NCBI RefSeq assembly: GCF_009753675.1
Contig: NZ_WQLV01000001.1
Location: forward strand, 434,001 to 498,000
DNA length: 64,000 nt
DNA from: Parasedimentitalea huanghaiensis
GTDB lineage: Bacteria; Pseudomonadota; Alphaproteobacteria; Rhodobacterales; Rhodobacteraceae
Direction of reading: 5' to 3'
Shown: positions 8,114 to 17,449 of the stretch, one piece after another
Numbering within the stretch: position 1 is the stretch's first letter
How the letters are laid out: each line of letters begins with the position of its first letter
Notes under the pieces: generated by a model
Told to the model about the DNA's origin: nothing
What the model saw: the letters and a program-made list of their open reading frames with translations, nothing else
The model's database searches: none
Position numbers and translations under genes: made by a program

Positions 8114-8830
8114 ATGGCTAAAACACCAACTGGCAAAAATACCTCTGGACGCGGTCAACGCGACCTTAAGGTAAAGGTCAAAACCGCACGCGGCCGCACA
8201 CTGAGTTCGAGCCGCTGGCTGCAGCGACAGTTGAATGACCCATATGTTAAGCGCGCCAAGCTCGAAGGCTACCGCGGGCGTGCTGCCTACAAAATCATGG
8301 AAGTCGATGATAAATACCGCTTTTTGGTCCCTGGCGCTCGTGTCGTCGATCTGGGATGTGCGCCTGGAGGCTGGTGCCAGGTTGCAGTCAAACGCATCAA
8401 TGCTCTGGGCGAAAAAAAGGGCAAGGCAGTCGGCACAATTTTGGGCGTCGACCTTCAAGAAATGGAGAGCTTGGCCGGTGCAGAATTGTATCAGCTCGAC
8501 TTCATGGATGATGGTGCTGACGTTCAGGTTAAAGAATGGCTCGGTAGTAAGGCAGATGTGGTGATGTCAGATATGGCTGCGGCCAGTTGTGGACATAAAC
8601 AGACTGACCACTTAAGGATCATATCTCTTTGCGAAGCCGCAGCTTATTTCTCATTCGATGTTCTTGAAGAAGGTGGTACTTTTGTCGCCAAAGTTCTTGC
8701 CGGCGGTGCCGAAGGTGAGCTTCAAAAACTCCTAAAGCAAAAATTCACGAAAGTGATGAACATGAAGCCACCTGCGTCTCGCTCCGACAGTTCAGAGAAA
8801 TTCGTTGTTGCAATGGGCTTTAGAGGCTGA
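8114..8830 (+). CDS. rlmE: 23S rRNA (uridine-2'-O-)-methyltransferase RlmE
   Basis: 238 residues. SAM-dependent FtsJ/RrmJ-type enzyme that methylates the 2'-O of U2552 (E. coli numbering) in 23S rRNA on the 50S subunit. A basic N-terminal tail is followed by [17 protein letters not shown] and the catalytic Lys region ([16 protein letters not shown]). The SAM motif is [15 protein letters not shown], then the Asp motif [14 protein letters not shown] and the second Lys in [14 protein letters not shown] at 8114 (MAKTPTGKN) is the usual start in relatives; in-frame ATGs at 8066 and 8096 would add a non-conserved extension. The ribosome site is weak for all three. Confidence 0.9.
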   Translation: MAKTPTGKNTSGRGQRDLKVKVKTARGRTLSSSRWLQRQLNDPYVKRAKLEGYRGRAAYKIMEVDDKYRFLVPGARVVDLGCAPGGWCQVAVKRINALGEKKGKAVGTILGVDLQEMESLAGAELYQLDFMDDGADVQVKEWLGSKADVVMSDMAAASCGHKQTDHLRIISLCEAAAYFSFDVLEEGGTFVAKVLAGGAEGELQKLLKQKFTKVMNMKPPASRSDSSEKFVVAMGFRG

Positions 8831-8849
8831 TGTCAACCAAACCAAGCCC

Positions 8850-9038
8850 CTAAACACGCCCGTTTGACGGTACCACTAGCGATCGCTCAGCCATAGTGCG
8901 CAGCATCAGCGTGTCTTCGCCCTCGCCCGCACTACGGCGAGAGACTTGTAGCCGTCGATTGACCTGGTCTGACGCATTTTTCTGACGCAGCATTTCAAAC
9001 AGTTGCGAGTGGCGAATTTTTTTACCCAATTTTGTCAT
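8850..9038 (-). CDS. Possible small basic protein
   Basis: 62 residues, rich in Arg and Lys, convergent with rlmE. The ATG at 9038 has AGAGGG about 6 bases upstream. The sequence (MTKLGKKIRHSQLFEMLRQK...) looks helical and not low-complexity. I do not recognise a family. It could be a real small regulator-like protein or a chance frame; no overlapping gene competes with it. Confidence 0.35.
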   Translation of the reverse strand: MTKLGKKIRHSQLFEMLRQKNASDQVNRRLQVSRRSAGEGEDTLMLRTMAERSLVVPSNGRV

Positions 9039-9205
9039 CGAAACCCTCTAACCGGTCACCAAACGATCCTTGCTATGGTTAATGGCTAGCTAACAACTAA
9101 GCCGGGCAAATGGCCGAAATAAGGCAATTTGGCCACTTTTCGTCAAGAACCATAGTTACGAAGGAGAAAATCACCGATTGCATTGCGGCTCTTGTTCTTC
9201 CCCCA

Positions 9206-10111
9206 TCAATTATCACAGCTGCTAGAATCCAGATCCTTGCTTGAGTTCACGCCTTGATCTTCTTCATCAAAAATGCGGATCAACGCGCCGTTAAATTCAG
9301 CGCCAAAGATTAATATCGCCGCATTCAAGTAAAGAAACATCAGTGCGGCCATCGCACCAGCTAAGCCAGCATATGTCGCTGAATACCGGGCGAAACCTCC
9401 GACATAGACCGAAAAACCCCAACTGGCACCCCACCACAAAAACACTGTCAAAACTGCGCCGGGCAATATCTGTACAAGACTATGTAGGTGCCCAGGCAAC
9501 CAAACATGACAACCCAACACCGCAAACAAGGGTATAAGCGCGACCAACACCCCATTCACCCCGGTCTCCCATCCCAGAGAGATAGATACCTGGGGAAAAT
9601 ACTCAGACAAATTCAACACAAACAATGGCAAAAGAAATTCGAAAAATGCAACTGCCATAATTCCAGCACCACCGAGAATGACAAACATCAAACACAACAA
9701 TCTGCTTTTCCAGAATGGCCGTGTATCGCTATCGCGATAGGCTTGAACCATGGCCAATCTTACCGCATCAACGCCATTTGAGGCAAAATACAAGGCCAGA
9801 ACTCCGCCAAAAGTCATCAGCTTCGAATTAGATGCTGCCAGGACAGCGTACAATTCCCTTACAATCGGTTCTGCTACGGCCTGTGGCCATGCGCCAAACA
9901 ACAGATCCAGCATATCATCCAGCTGCACATCCTGTGACAACGCTCCGGTAATTGCGCCAGCAAGTGCAACGGTGAACAGGACGAATGGGAACAAGGCCAA
10001 CATCATCGACATTGCAATATGGCTGCTAAGCACCCAACCTTGTTTTCGGTTAAAACGCTTAGCAGCAGCCACCAGCGCGGGTGGCAAGGCTTGAACAAAA
10101 GTCAGCGGCAT
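9206..10111 (-). CDS. YihY/BrkB family inner-membrane protein
   Basis: 301 residues with about six transmembrane segments. The first follows an amphipathic start (KRFNRKQGWVLSSHIAMSMMLALFPFVLF), which is the hallmark of the YihY/UPF0761 family, and the late segment YAGLAGAMAALMFLYLNAAILIFGAEFNGAL is also typical. The C-terminus is acidic and cytoplasmic. The family was once called ribonuclease BN/BrkB, but its function is not settled and transport or envelope roles are only proposed. ATG at 10111 begins directly at the conserved part; codons upstream would add a non-conserved, Arg-rich stretch. It is divergent from cardiolipin synthase. Confidence 0.85.
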   Translation of the reverse strand: MPLTFVQALPPALVAAAKRFNRKQGWVLSSHIAMSMMLALFPFVLFTVALAGAITGALSQDVQLDDMLDLLFGAWPQAVAEPIVRELYAVLAASNSKLMTFGGVLALYFASNGVDAVRLAMVQAYRDSDTRPFWKSRLLCLMFVILGGAGIMAVAFFEFLLPLFVLNLSEYFPQVSISLGWETGVNGVLVALIPLFAVLGCHVWLPGHLHSLVQILPGAVLTVFLWWGASWGFSVYVGGFARYSATYAGLAGAMAALMFLYLNAAILIFGAEFNGALIRIFDEEDQGVNSSKDLDSSSCDN

Positions 10112-10446
10112 TGGGCCTGTCTCATCGTTGGAAATTCGGGGGCAAGTACTCCTGGTTGCAGCTAAGCCCTTTGGGCAATTAGGTCTTACGCGCAACAGGT
10201 ATGCAACAACTTTGTATAGTATCCCCTTGAAAATCTGTCTGATTGAAATCGCTATTGATCAGTATGCTAAGTCTGGAGCTTTATGAACATGAGCAGCTCG
10301 GTCTAACGCTAAAGGGAGACCTCAAATGGGGTAAACACCTGATCGCGCGGTCAAGGTGTAGGGCGTGATAAATCGATTGAGACAGGAACAACCCCATGTG
10401 GCCATACGTGTGGCTGTGACCAAAAAATCTAGTTGGGACAGAATCT
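10112..10446. other. Divergent intergenic region yihY / cls
   Basis: 335 bases containing the start regions of two divergent membrane genes. No RNA gene or convincing small gene was seen. No clear operator stands out. Confidence 0.4.
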
Positions 10447-11865
10447 ATGTTATCGGTAACTCTTAGCTCACTCATCGTGCTAATCATGTGGACTGCAGCA
10501 GGCATATCTGCCCTAAGTGCAGCCCGCACCGCCAGAACACCACAGGGCGCTATGGGATGGGTCGTTTTCTTGCTGGCCCTGCCCATTGTCGCTTTGCCCG
10601 CCTATTTGTTCTTCGGCCACCATCGCTTCAAAAACTATCGCGCAACGAGACTGCAATCTGAACGCGTGGTGCGCAAAATCAAAAGTTTCCCGCAGAACCA
10701 CATCGCGATTCCGGAAAAGATTACAGTCAACCCTGCCCCGTTCCAAGCCGTAGCCGGGCTGCCGATATGTCGAGGGAATGGATTTGAGCTGCTGATAGAC
10801 GGACCGGAGGTGTTTGACACTATTTTTCAAGCCATGGACACCGCACAGGAATATGTGTTGGTACAATTCTATATCGTTCGTGACGACGACTTGGGTAAGC
10901 AATTACGGGACCATATGATTGCAGCAGCCCACCGTGGAGTGGCTGTCTGGTTCATAACAGATGCGGTGGGCAGCCATGCACTGCCCCGGAGCTATTTTGC
11001 TGCGTTAGGAGCTGCGGGAGTAAACCTTGTGGATCCGACAACCAGACGAGGACCAAAACACCGATTTCTGTTAAATTTTCGCAATCATCGCAAAACGGTG
11101 ATCGCAGATGGACAGATTGGATTTATTGGTGGTCTGAATGTAGGTGATGAATACCTAGGGAAAAGTGCAAAAATTGGCCACTGGCGAGATACCCATGTCC
11201 GCTTGACCGGTCCAGTAGTCTTGCAGTTGCAGCTGGTCTTTGCCGAAGACTGGCATTGGCTAACAGAAGAGCCACTGTTGGATTTGCTAACTTGGGACGC
11301 TGAACATGCAAGTCAAGATCTTTCCGCACTCATAATCGCGACCGGTCCTGGGGACAACACTACCGAAACTGGGTCAATGATGTTTTTCTCAGCGATTTCA
11401 GCTGCCAGAAGACGAGTCTGGCTTGCCTCGCCCTATTTCGTTCCTGATTTAGATGTTGTTGCCGCACTGAAGCACGCAGCACTACAGGGTATAGATGTGA
11501 GGATCCTTTTGCCGAACAGTATCGACCACTATGCCCCCTGGTTAGCAGCATACTCCTACTTCGACGACCTTCGTCACGCTGGAGTTAAGATACTTCGTTA
11601 CAACCATGGTTTCATGCACCAAAAAGTCATTCTGGTTGACGATAGTATTGCTGGTATAGGTACAACCAACCTGGACAACCGTTCGTTTCGCTTAAACTTT
11701 GAAGCTATGGTATTCTTCTTCGACAACGGGGCTGCACAAAAGGTGGAGACGATGCTTGAGCAGGACTTCTTGCATTCGGTTGAGCTTACGCAAACTCTGG
11801 ATCAGCAAAAATTCTTGATCCGGATTGGAGCCCCCGTTGCAAGATTGTTTTCGCCGGTACTTTAA
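10447..11865 (+). CDS. cls: Cardiolipin synthase (phospholipase D superfamily)
   Basis: 472 residues. Two N-terminal transmembrane segments (residues 3-22 and 37-58) anchor it in the inner membrane. Two PLD HKD motifs follow: HRKTVIADGQIGFIGG (residues about 217-232) and HQKVILVDDSIAGIGT (about 396-411). It condenses two phosphatidylglycerol molecules to cardiolipin and glycerol, like ClsA. Length and domain order match the family. GGGACAG precedes the ATG at 10447. Its stop overlaps the stop of the convergent K+ channel gene by 4 bases. Confidence 0.9.
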   Translation: MLSVTLSSLIVLIMWTAAGISALSAARTARTPQGAMGWVVFLLALPIVALPAYLFFGHHRFKNYRATRLQSERVVRKIKSFPQNHIAIPEKITVNPAPFQAVAGLPICRGNGFELLIDGPEVFDTIFQAMDTAQEYVLVQFYIVRDDDLGKQLRDHMIAAAHRGVAVWFITDAVGSHALPRSYFAALGAAGVNLVDPTTRRGPKHRFLLNFRNHRKTVIADGQIGFIGGLNVGDEYLGKSAKIGHWRDTHVRLTGPVVLQLQLVFAEDWHWLTEEPLLDLLTWDAEHASQDLSALIIATGPGDNTTETGSMMFFSAISAARRRVWLASPYFVPDLDVVAALKHAALQGIDVRILLPNSIDHYAPWLAAYSYFDDLRHAGVKILRYNHGFMHQKVILVDDSIAGIGTTNLDNRSFRLNFEAMVFFFDNGAAQKVETMLEQDFLHSVELTQTLDQQKFLIRIGAPVARLFSPVL

Positions 11866-12308
11866 TTACCATTTCTATCTTCATGTGTAAAAACAAAAAC
11901 TTTTCCCAGCGCCCCCACTAGAAAAGCTGTACTAATGCCAAATCCGAGCAACCCTGTTACAGCTCCAAAAGCAGCAAAAATACGCAAATCGGGCCCTACA
12001 ACAACATCGCCATACCCAACAGTTGTGTAAGTCACCAAAGAGAAATAAATCGCTGTATTCCAATCTGGCAACGCCCCTGAAAGAACAAAGCCAGACGACC
12101 AAATCCACACCTGCAATGTGTGCGCAAATAGGATGTATGACAGGGCCACTGATATCAGAACCGTCGTGTGCCAAGGCATAAACAACTTACCGAACCGACT
12201 GGACATGTTTCGCAAAGCATTGGCACACCGCAGCAAAATGGCAGTTTCCAAAATCAAACATAGTATCAGAACAAGACTGCCCCAAAGTAACTGCTGTAGA
12301 AGCGACAT
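11862..12308 (-). CDS. Two-TM potassium channel family protein
   Basis: 148 residues. An N-terminal hydrophobic segment, a second membrane segment (residues about 38-60), then a re-entrant pore with the K+ selectivity filter TVGYGD and a final helix (GAVTGLLGFGISTAFLVGAL). This fits a minimal Ion_trans_2 channel without a cytosolic RCK domain. ATG at 12308 is favoured by AAAGGGATACAAG upstream over an in-frame start 21 codons earlier. Its 3' end overlaps cls. It may conduct K+ or other monovalent cations; gating is unknown. Confidence 0.85.
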   Translation of the reverse strand: MSLLQQLLWGSLVLILCLILETAILLRCANALRNMSSRFGKLFMPWHTTVLISVALSYILFAHTLQVWIWSSGFVLSGALPDWNTAIYFSLVTYTTVGYGDVVVGPDLRIFAAFGAVTGLLGFGISTAFLVGALGKVFVFTHEDRNGN

Positions 12309-12380
12309 CTTGTATCCCTTTGGTTTTAAATACATAATAGTAGTCAGCCTGCCTCCGTTTTCCGGGGCCACTATATTGGA

Positions 12381-12701
12381 CTATTGCGATTTCATGCAAT
12401 CGTCAAACACTCTCCAATATAGATCTACTTTTGCATCTAGTTTTCGATCTTCTGCACTTTCACTGCTATTGGAAGGTTTTGTATCAATGTCACCACCAGT
12501 TGACGTAGAAACCCCAAGCGAAACTGAACCGGATAATCTCAAACGTCCACGGTGGTCTCCGATGGTCAGCCCACGAGGCTTGTAGCCACTGTAGTTTTCC
12601 GCCCGTTTAGCGCAGACATCTTTCATCAAATTTGCACGTGCCGGCGCTGCAAGCGCAAATACGATACAAGCAGGTCCCACGAACCAGCCAAATTTACTCA
12701 T
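12381..12701 (-). CDS. Small exported protein of unknown function
   Basis: 106 residues with a clear signal peptide (MSKFGWFVGPACIVFALAAPARA, cleavage after ARA). The mature part has only two cysteines, spaced far apart (in DVCAKRAENYSGYKP and in FDDCMKSQ near the C-terminus), which could form one disulfide in the periplasm. The middle is Ser/Gly-rich and beta-like (LRLSGSVSLGVST). No family was recognised. GGTGAAC lies before the ATG at 12701. It is 72 bases upstream of, and co-directional with, the K+ channel gene. Confidence 0.65.
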   Translation of the reverse strand: MSKFGWFVGPACIVFALAAPARANLMKDVCAKRAENYSGYKPRGLTIGDHRGRLRLSGSVSLGVSTSTGGDIDTKPSNSSESAEDRKLDAKVDLYWRVFDDCMKSQ

Positions 12702-12871
12702 GTGATGTTCACCTTCGCTCAGAGATGCCCTGTTGTCTCCTTGAGCTAGGGCAACGTCAATTCAGTTCTCCAAACCACGCGGCAATCCGCCATCCCTCTT
12801 GGTGCTGGACACTCTCCTTCAACAGGTATTCTGTTACACCAACGGATCGCAGTCATATGGCGGATTGGGAA

Positions 12872-13540
12872 ATGACCGATAACACACTGCTTCAGATACG
12901 GAATGTGAGCAAATGTTACTCAGGCCTAGGTGAGTCACGCGCAGTTTTACGTGATGTCTCGCTCGACTTACAGGCCGGAAAAAGCATCGCGCTAACTGGT
13001 GAAAGTGGTTCCGGCAAAAGCACCCTTCTGCACTTAGTTGGAGCATTGGACTACTACGACAGTGGTGAAATAAAGATCGCTGGCACCAACTTGACCAATC
13101 TGAATGACAGTGCCCGATCAGAATTGAGACGCAATACGGTTTCCTTAGTTTTTCAACAATTCAACCTCGTACCCTCGTTGAACGTGGCGCAAAATATTTC
13201 ACTTCATGCCCGGTTGGCCAACCGTGTCGATCAGACCTGGATTACATCATTGACTAGTCGGTTAGGTTTGACGGAGCTAAGCGATCGCTATCCTGAGCAA
13301 TTATCCGGTGGACAGCAACAAAGAGTAGCCATTGGTCGTGCCCTAGCTGTACGGCCAAAGTTGCTTCTGGCGGACGAACCAACCGGCAATTTAGATGAAG
13401 TCACCAGCACTGCAGTGATGGATTTGATGCTCAATCTTGTCCATGAAAGCGGGGCAGCCCTGTTTTTAGTGACCCATTCGGTACAGGTAGCAAATCAGCT
13501 GGACCGAAGGGTACATCTTAGTGCTGGAAAAATTGCATGA
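12872..13540 (+). CDS. ABC transporter ATP-binding protein (LolD/MacB/AttE type)
   Basis: 222 residues, a single NBD: Walker [11 protein letters not shown]-loop VFQQFNLVPSLNVAQNI, signature LSGGQQQRVAIGRAL, Walker B LLLADEPTGNLD and the switch His in FLVTHS. This subclass (LolD/FtsE/MacB) works with FtsX-fold permeases in lipoprotein or peptide mechanotransmission rather than uptake. ATG at 12872 has GGCGGA about 8 bases upstream; ATG at 12857 is the alternative. The stop overlaps the next gene by 4 bases. With the permease and the lipocalin-type gene it forms an AttEFGH-like set. Confidence 0.85.
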   Translation: MTDNTLLQIRNVSKCYSGLGESRAVLRDVSLDLQAGKSIALTGESGSGKSTLLHLVGALDYYDSGEIKIAGTNLTNLNDSARSELRRNTVSLVFQQFNLVPSLNVAQNISLHARLANRVDQTWITSLTSRLGLTELSDRYPEQLSGGQQQRVAIGRALAVRPKLLLADEPTGNLDEVTSTAVMDLMLNLVHESGAALFLVTHSVQVANQLDRRVHLSAGKIA

Positions 13541-15948
13541 AACGTGCAGCCCTAGGAGCATTACTCTCGCATTGGTGGCGTCATCCTTTGCAGCTGATAA
13601 CATTACTCACAGGACTCGCATTGGCCACCGGACTGTGGTCAGCGGTCCAGGCGATTAATGGAGAGGCAAAAGCCAGTTATAACCTTGCGACCTCCGAGAT
13701 CGGGGCAAGGCAAAATGAAACCCTCGTCCCTAAAACCGGATTTATTCCTCTTTCGCGTTACGTGGAGTTGCGTCGTTCAGGCTGGAGGCTGTCTCCTGTA
13801 CTGGAAGGACGCTGGCCGCAAAATACCGGCTCTCTTAGACTTATTGGTGTGGATCTACTTAGCCACCCAACCTTTTCAAATATGGTCGAAAATTCAGATT
13901 CCGAGTCCTCCTTTTCTCTTGATGCACTTAGCTCGCAAGAACAGCTATTTCTTAACCCCAAAACGTTGGAACAGTTGACTGTTCATGTTGATTTACCGCC
14001 AATCGTCCAATCTGACCAAATTCCGATTGATGTTGCGCTAGGTGACATTAGCCTGGTCGAACGCCTATTGCAGCGGCCGGGTCAGATCACGAGAATGATA
14101 ATTTTACCCGAGCAACCATTAGGTTTGCATCCGTTGGAAGATCTGGCTCCGGAATTGCAGCGTCAGTCATACGATGCGGGTCAGATGTCGCGGCTGACTG
14201 ATAGTTTTCACCTGAATCTTACCGCGTTTGGCTTGTTGTCTTTTGCAGTTGGACTTTTCATTGTGCACGGTTCAGTTAGTTTGGGTATCGAACAGCGCCG
14301 CGGACTGTTTCGGACGTTGCGGGCAATGGGCGTTCCTTTGCATTTATTGACTGTCCTACTGCTTTGTGAACTTTTGTTGATCGCTATTGTTGCTGGGTCC
14401 GCTGGTCTCGTACTCGGGTATTTGATCGCAGCCGCGCTATTGCCTGACGTCAGTGCAACGCTTTCGGGCCTATACGGCGCCACAGTGGAGGGCAGCCTGA
14501 ACCTACGGCCAGGCTGGCTGATATCCGGCATTGCTATGGCCGTGGTTGGCACGCTGATTGCAAGCACTCAGGCCATTACAAACATCTACAAAATGCCCTT
14601 GTTAGCCACGCCTGGACTTCAGGCTAGGGCTCAGGCTGCAAGTAGCCAACAATACGGCATGGCTGTCTTGGGCCTCGCCTTAATGGCTTTTGGAACAGCG
14701 TCGATGTTGGTTTTCGATGGATTGATTGCAGGGTTCGCCCTGCTCGCAGGGATGATGTTGGGGACAGCTTTGATGTTGCCATTGCTGCTATCGTGGGTTT
14801 TGACACTTGGTCTACGCAATGCACGTAGCGCTCTCGGTGAATGGATCTGGGCCGATATGCGCGCTCAACTGCCTGGGATCTCACTTGCTTTGATGGCTCT
14901 CTTACTGGCCCTCGCTACAAACATAGGTGTAGGAACAATGGTTTCCAGCTTTCGCCTCACCTTCCTTGGCTGGATGGATCAGCGATTATCTGCGGAGTTG
15001 TACGTAACTGCAAAAGACGAAGACCAAGCGCAGAAACTCGTCCTTTGGTTGACCCGTCGCGATATTACGGTTTTGCCAATTCGCTGGAGCGAAGTGCCGT
15101 TCCACGGAACGAAACTACGCATTTATGGTGTGCAAGACGATCCCACCTACAGAGAAAAGTGGCCTATGCTGCAGGTTCAAAACGGGGCTTGGGACCGGGT
15201 TTCAAATGGCACTGCCGTGATGATCAATGAACAGTTGGCCCGTCGACGTAATCTTTGGCCGGGCGATGATTTGAACCTTACACCCAGTTGGAAAATGACG
15301 GTGGTTGGTGTCTACTCTGACTATGGCAACCCGCACGAGCAAGCGATCGTTACTCTACCAGTACTGCTGCGACATGCTGACAACGTTCCAAATCTTCGGT
15401 TTGGCTTGCGGCTCCCCCCATCAGGTGTTCAAAACTTAATTAAGGAAATCCAGCAAGAGTCTGATTTCGAGGGTATAACAATGGTTGACCAAAATGACCT
15501 AAAAGCCCGTTCGCTTGCTGTTTTTGACCGTACATTTGTAGTAACCGGCGCATTGAACCTGCTCACATTGGGGGTCGCAGGGTTTGCAATCCTGACTAGC
15601 CTATTGACATTGTGGAATATGCGTTTGCCACAACTCGCACCAATTTGGGCATTGGGGATCACGCGACGCCAGCTTGCATGGCTGGAGTTGTGGCGCAGTC
15701 TTGCGCTGGCTGCGCTGACCGCACTTCTTGCCCTGCCTCTTGGGTTGCTGCTGGCCTGGCTGCTTCTATCGGTAATTAATGTGGAGGCTTTTGGCTGGAA
15801 GCTGCCAATGTACATATTCCCTCTAGACTGGCTGCGTCTTCTTGTGATGGCTTTAGTCGCAGCGGCCATCGCTGCCGCAATCCCTGCCCGCAAACTCGCT
15901 CTCATCAAACCGTCTGAGCTACTTAAGGTATTTGCTCATGAACGCTAA
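13537..15948 (+). CDS. FtsX-type ABC transporter permease (AttF/AttG-like)
   Basis: 803 residues. The layout is that of a duplicated FtsX-fold permease: an N-terminal TM, a long periplasmic domain (about residues 40-220), three or four TMs (about 225-350), further hydrophobic helices (about 370-470), a second periplasmic domain (about 480-660) and the last three TMs (about 670-795). It acts with the ATPase encoded just upstream (4-base overlap). The family extracts or moves lipophilic substrates or signals across the envelope. The next gene starts 11 bases before this stop. The combination corresponds to the AttEFGH locus first described near Agrobacterium attachment genes; its substrate is not established. 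Confidence 0.8.
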   Translation: MKRAALGALLSHWWRHPLQLITLLTGLALATGLWSAVQAINGEAKASYNLATSEIGARQNETLVPKTGFIPLSRYVELRRSGWRLSPVLEGRWPQNTGSLRLIGVDLLSHPTFSNMVENSDSESSFSLDALSSQEQLFLNPKTLEQLTVHVDLPPIVQSDQIPIDVALGDISLVERLLQRPGQITRMIILPEQPLGLHPLEDLAPELQRQSYDAGQMSRLTDSFHLNLTAFGLLSFAVGLFIVHGSVSLGIEQRRGLFRTLRAMGVPLHLLTVLLLCELLLIAIVAGSAGLVLGYLIAAALLPDVSATLSGLYGATVEGSLNLRPGWLISGIAMAVVGTLIASTQAITNIYKMPLLATPGLQARAQAASSQQYGMAVLGLALMAFGTASMLVFDGLIAGFALLAGMMLGTALMLPLLLSWVLTLGLRNARSALGEWIWADMRAQLPGISLALMALLLALATNIGVGTMVSSFRLTFLGWMDQRLSAELYVTAKDEDQAQKLVLWLTRRDITVLPIRWSEVPFHGTKLRIYGVQDDPTYREKWPMLQVQNGAWDRVSNGTAVMINEQLARRRNLWPGDDLNLTPSWKMTVVGVYSDYGNPHEQAIVTLPVLLRHADNVPNLRFGLRLPPSGVQNLIKEIQQESDFEGITMVDQNDLKARSLAVFDRTFVVTGALNLLTLGVAGFAILTSLLTLWNMRLPQLAPIWALGITRRQLAWLELWRSLALAALTALLALPLGLLLAWLLLSVINVEAFGWKLPMYIFPLDWLRLLVMALVAAAIAAAIPARKLALIKPSELLKVFAHER

Positions 15949-16990
15949 GTCCTTTTTGACGGCAATGTTTCTATGCTTACCAGCCCCTGCTTCTACTCAG
16001 GGATTTGCTGGGCTCGGGACCAATGCAAATGGGTTCGCAATCCCACAGCAGGGAACGTTTTTGTCTTTCCCTGCGGACCACGGATCACATCCGAATTTTC
16101 GTATAGAATGGTGGTACTTAACCGCCAACCTTAAAGGAGATGATGACCTGGAATATGGGGTCCAATGGACCCTATTTCGGACTGCACTAAGACCCGGATC
16201 GGAGGATGGGTGGAGCAGCCCACAGTTGTGGATGGGCCATGCGGGCCTAACGACGCCAAACCATCAGTTCTTTGCTGAAAGATTGGCTCGTGGTGGCATC
16301 GGTCAAGCTGGCGTTACGGCCGACCCCTTTATGGCCTGGATCGACAATTGGGAAATGACCACCGTAGGGCCAACCCTTCAACAGCTGAACCTGAAAGCCA
16401 GCGGGGCTGACTTTGCTTATGAACTGGACATGTCGACACAGGGTCAACAGCTGGTTCTGCATGGCGACAACGGTTACTCTGTCAAATCCGCTGGAGGACA
16501 AGCCAGCTATTACTACTCACAACCCCACTACCAGATCACAGGTACGTTGAGCTTGCCTCATGGTCCTGTAGCGGTAGTCGGACAGGGCTGGCTGGATCGA
16601 GAGTGGTCAAGCCAACCCTTGGCCGAAGATCAAAGCGGGTGGGATTGGTTCTCTCTGAGTTTCGATAGCGGCGATAAGCTGATGGGGTTTGTACTGCGGG
16701 GAGCCAGCGCTGACTTTACCTCAGGCAGTTGGATATCAGCGGATGGAACGGTAACAGCTCTGCAGCCCGGCGACTTTCAGGCACTCGCGCTGAAACATAG
16801 TAACGTTTCTGGAAGGAGCATCCCAACAGAATGGAAAATCACCCTACCGGCGAAAGAGCTATCTGTTGTAATTCAAGCCGTTAACAAGCAAAGCTGGATG
16901 GGTACATCCTTTCCTTATTGGGAAGGGCCTGTCACCATCTCAGGCAGCCACACTGGCCGCGGATACTTGGAAATGACTGGATATGAATAG
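15938..16990 (+). CDS. AttH / lipocalin-like (CrtC-superfamily) exported protein
   Basis: 350 residues. An N-terminal signal peptide (MNAKSFLTAMFLCLPAPAST) is followed by the AttH/carotenoid-hydratase-like double lipocalin fold: HPNFRIEWWYLTANL, YGVQWTLFR, WMGHAGLT, then GWLDREWSSQPL, GWDWFSLSFDSGDKLMGF and the final WEGPVTISG..GRGYLEMTGY. These are the conserved W/Y/E blocks of PF07143/PF17186. ATG at 15938 overlaps the permease stop by 11 bases, so the three proteins are likely made together. It probably binds or modifies a lipid in the periplasm for the ABC system; the ligand is unknown. Confidence 0.85.
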   Translation: MNAKSFLTAMFLCLPAPASTQGFAGLGTNANGFAIPQQGTFLSFPADHGSHPNFRIEWWYLTANLKGDDDLEYGVQWTLFRTALRPGSEDGWSSPQLWMGHAGLTTPNHQFFAERLARGGIGQAGVTADPFMAWIDNWEMTTVGPTLQQLNLKASGADFAYELDMSTQGQQLVLHGDNGYSVKSAGGQASYYYSQPHYQITGTLSLPHGPVAVVGQGWLDREWSSQPLAEDQSGWDWFSLSFDSGDKLMGFVLRGASADFTSGSWISADGTVTALQPGDFQALALKHSNVSGRSIPTEWKITLPAKELSVVIQAVNKQSWMGTSFPYWEGPVTISGSHTGRGYLEMTGYE

Positions 16991-17013
16991 GGGCGCCCTA
17001 AGGCACCCCTATT
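16986..17013. terminator. Shared terminator between attH-like gene and uspA
   Basis: Stem AATAGGGGCGCC / GGCACCCCTATT with one internal mismatch and a CTAA loop. It begins within the stop codon of the attH-like gene and is followed by TTAGTTT on the plus strand. It lies between two convergent genes and may serve both directions. Confidence 0.75.
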
Positions 17014-17017
17014 TAGT

Positions 17018-17449
17018 TTAACGGACAACAAAAACAGAGCAGCTTGAATGGCGGACCACTCTGGCAGCATTTGGCCCCAACAGATAGTCCTGCAAATCTG
17101 GCTTATGTGCTCCAATCACAATCAGGTCAGACTTGGCCGTCTTTGCGGTTTTCAAGATTTCCTGATAGGCAGTCCCTGTGGCAACCAAGTGACGGATCTT
17201 TGCGTTACGCTCAGCCCCGACGGCTTGCTCACAAACCTCACGCAGTCGTATGGAGGTTTCCTTGACCGCTTTCTCATGATGATGTTCTTCAAAGAAACCC
17301 GACACCCAGCTTTCGCCAAAATCGGGCAAAACCGTCACCACATCAAGCTGCGCACCGTCCTGTTCAGCCAGCTTAGCCGCTTGAACAAGGACCATATTGT
17401 CAATCTCAGCATTACCAAGATCAACAGCGCATAAGATAGACTTGCTCAT
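17018..17449 (-). CDS. Universal stress protein (UspA family) coupled to TRAP transporter
   Basis: 143 residues, single Usp domain: SKSILCAVDLGNAEIDNMV at the start and the nucleotide-binding region LIVIGAHKPDLQDYLLGPNAARVVRHSSCSVFVV at the end. The G-2x-G-9x-G-S/T motif of ATP-binding Usp proteins is only partly kept (GAHKPDLQDYLLG), so ATP binding is uncertain. Its ATG overlaps the TRAP permease stop by 4 bases. TRAP operons that carry a Usp protein are known (TeaD of the Halomonas ectoine transporter), where it modulates transport. A similar role is inferred. Confidence 0.85.
   Translation of the reverse strand: MSKSILCAVDLGNAEIDNMVLVQAAKLAEQDGAQLDVVTVLPDFGESWVSGFFEEHHHEKAVKETSIRLREVCEQAVGAERNAKIRHLVATGTAYQEILKTAKTAKSDLIVIGAHKPDLQDYLLGPNAARVVRHSSCSVFVVR

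Noticed and set aside
7856-8458. 200-codon minus-strand open frame
   Set aside because: Opposite the ends of the HxlR and rlmE genes; no ribosome site and no recognisable motif.
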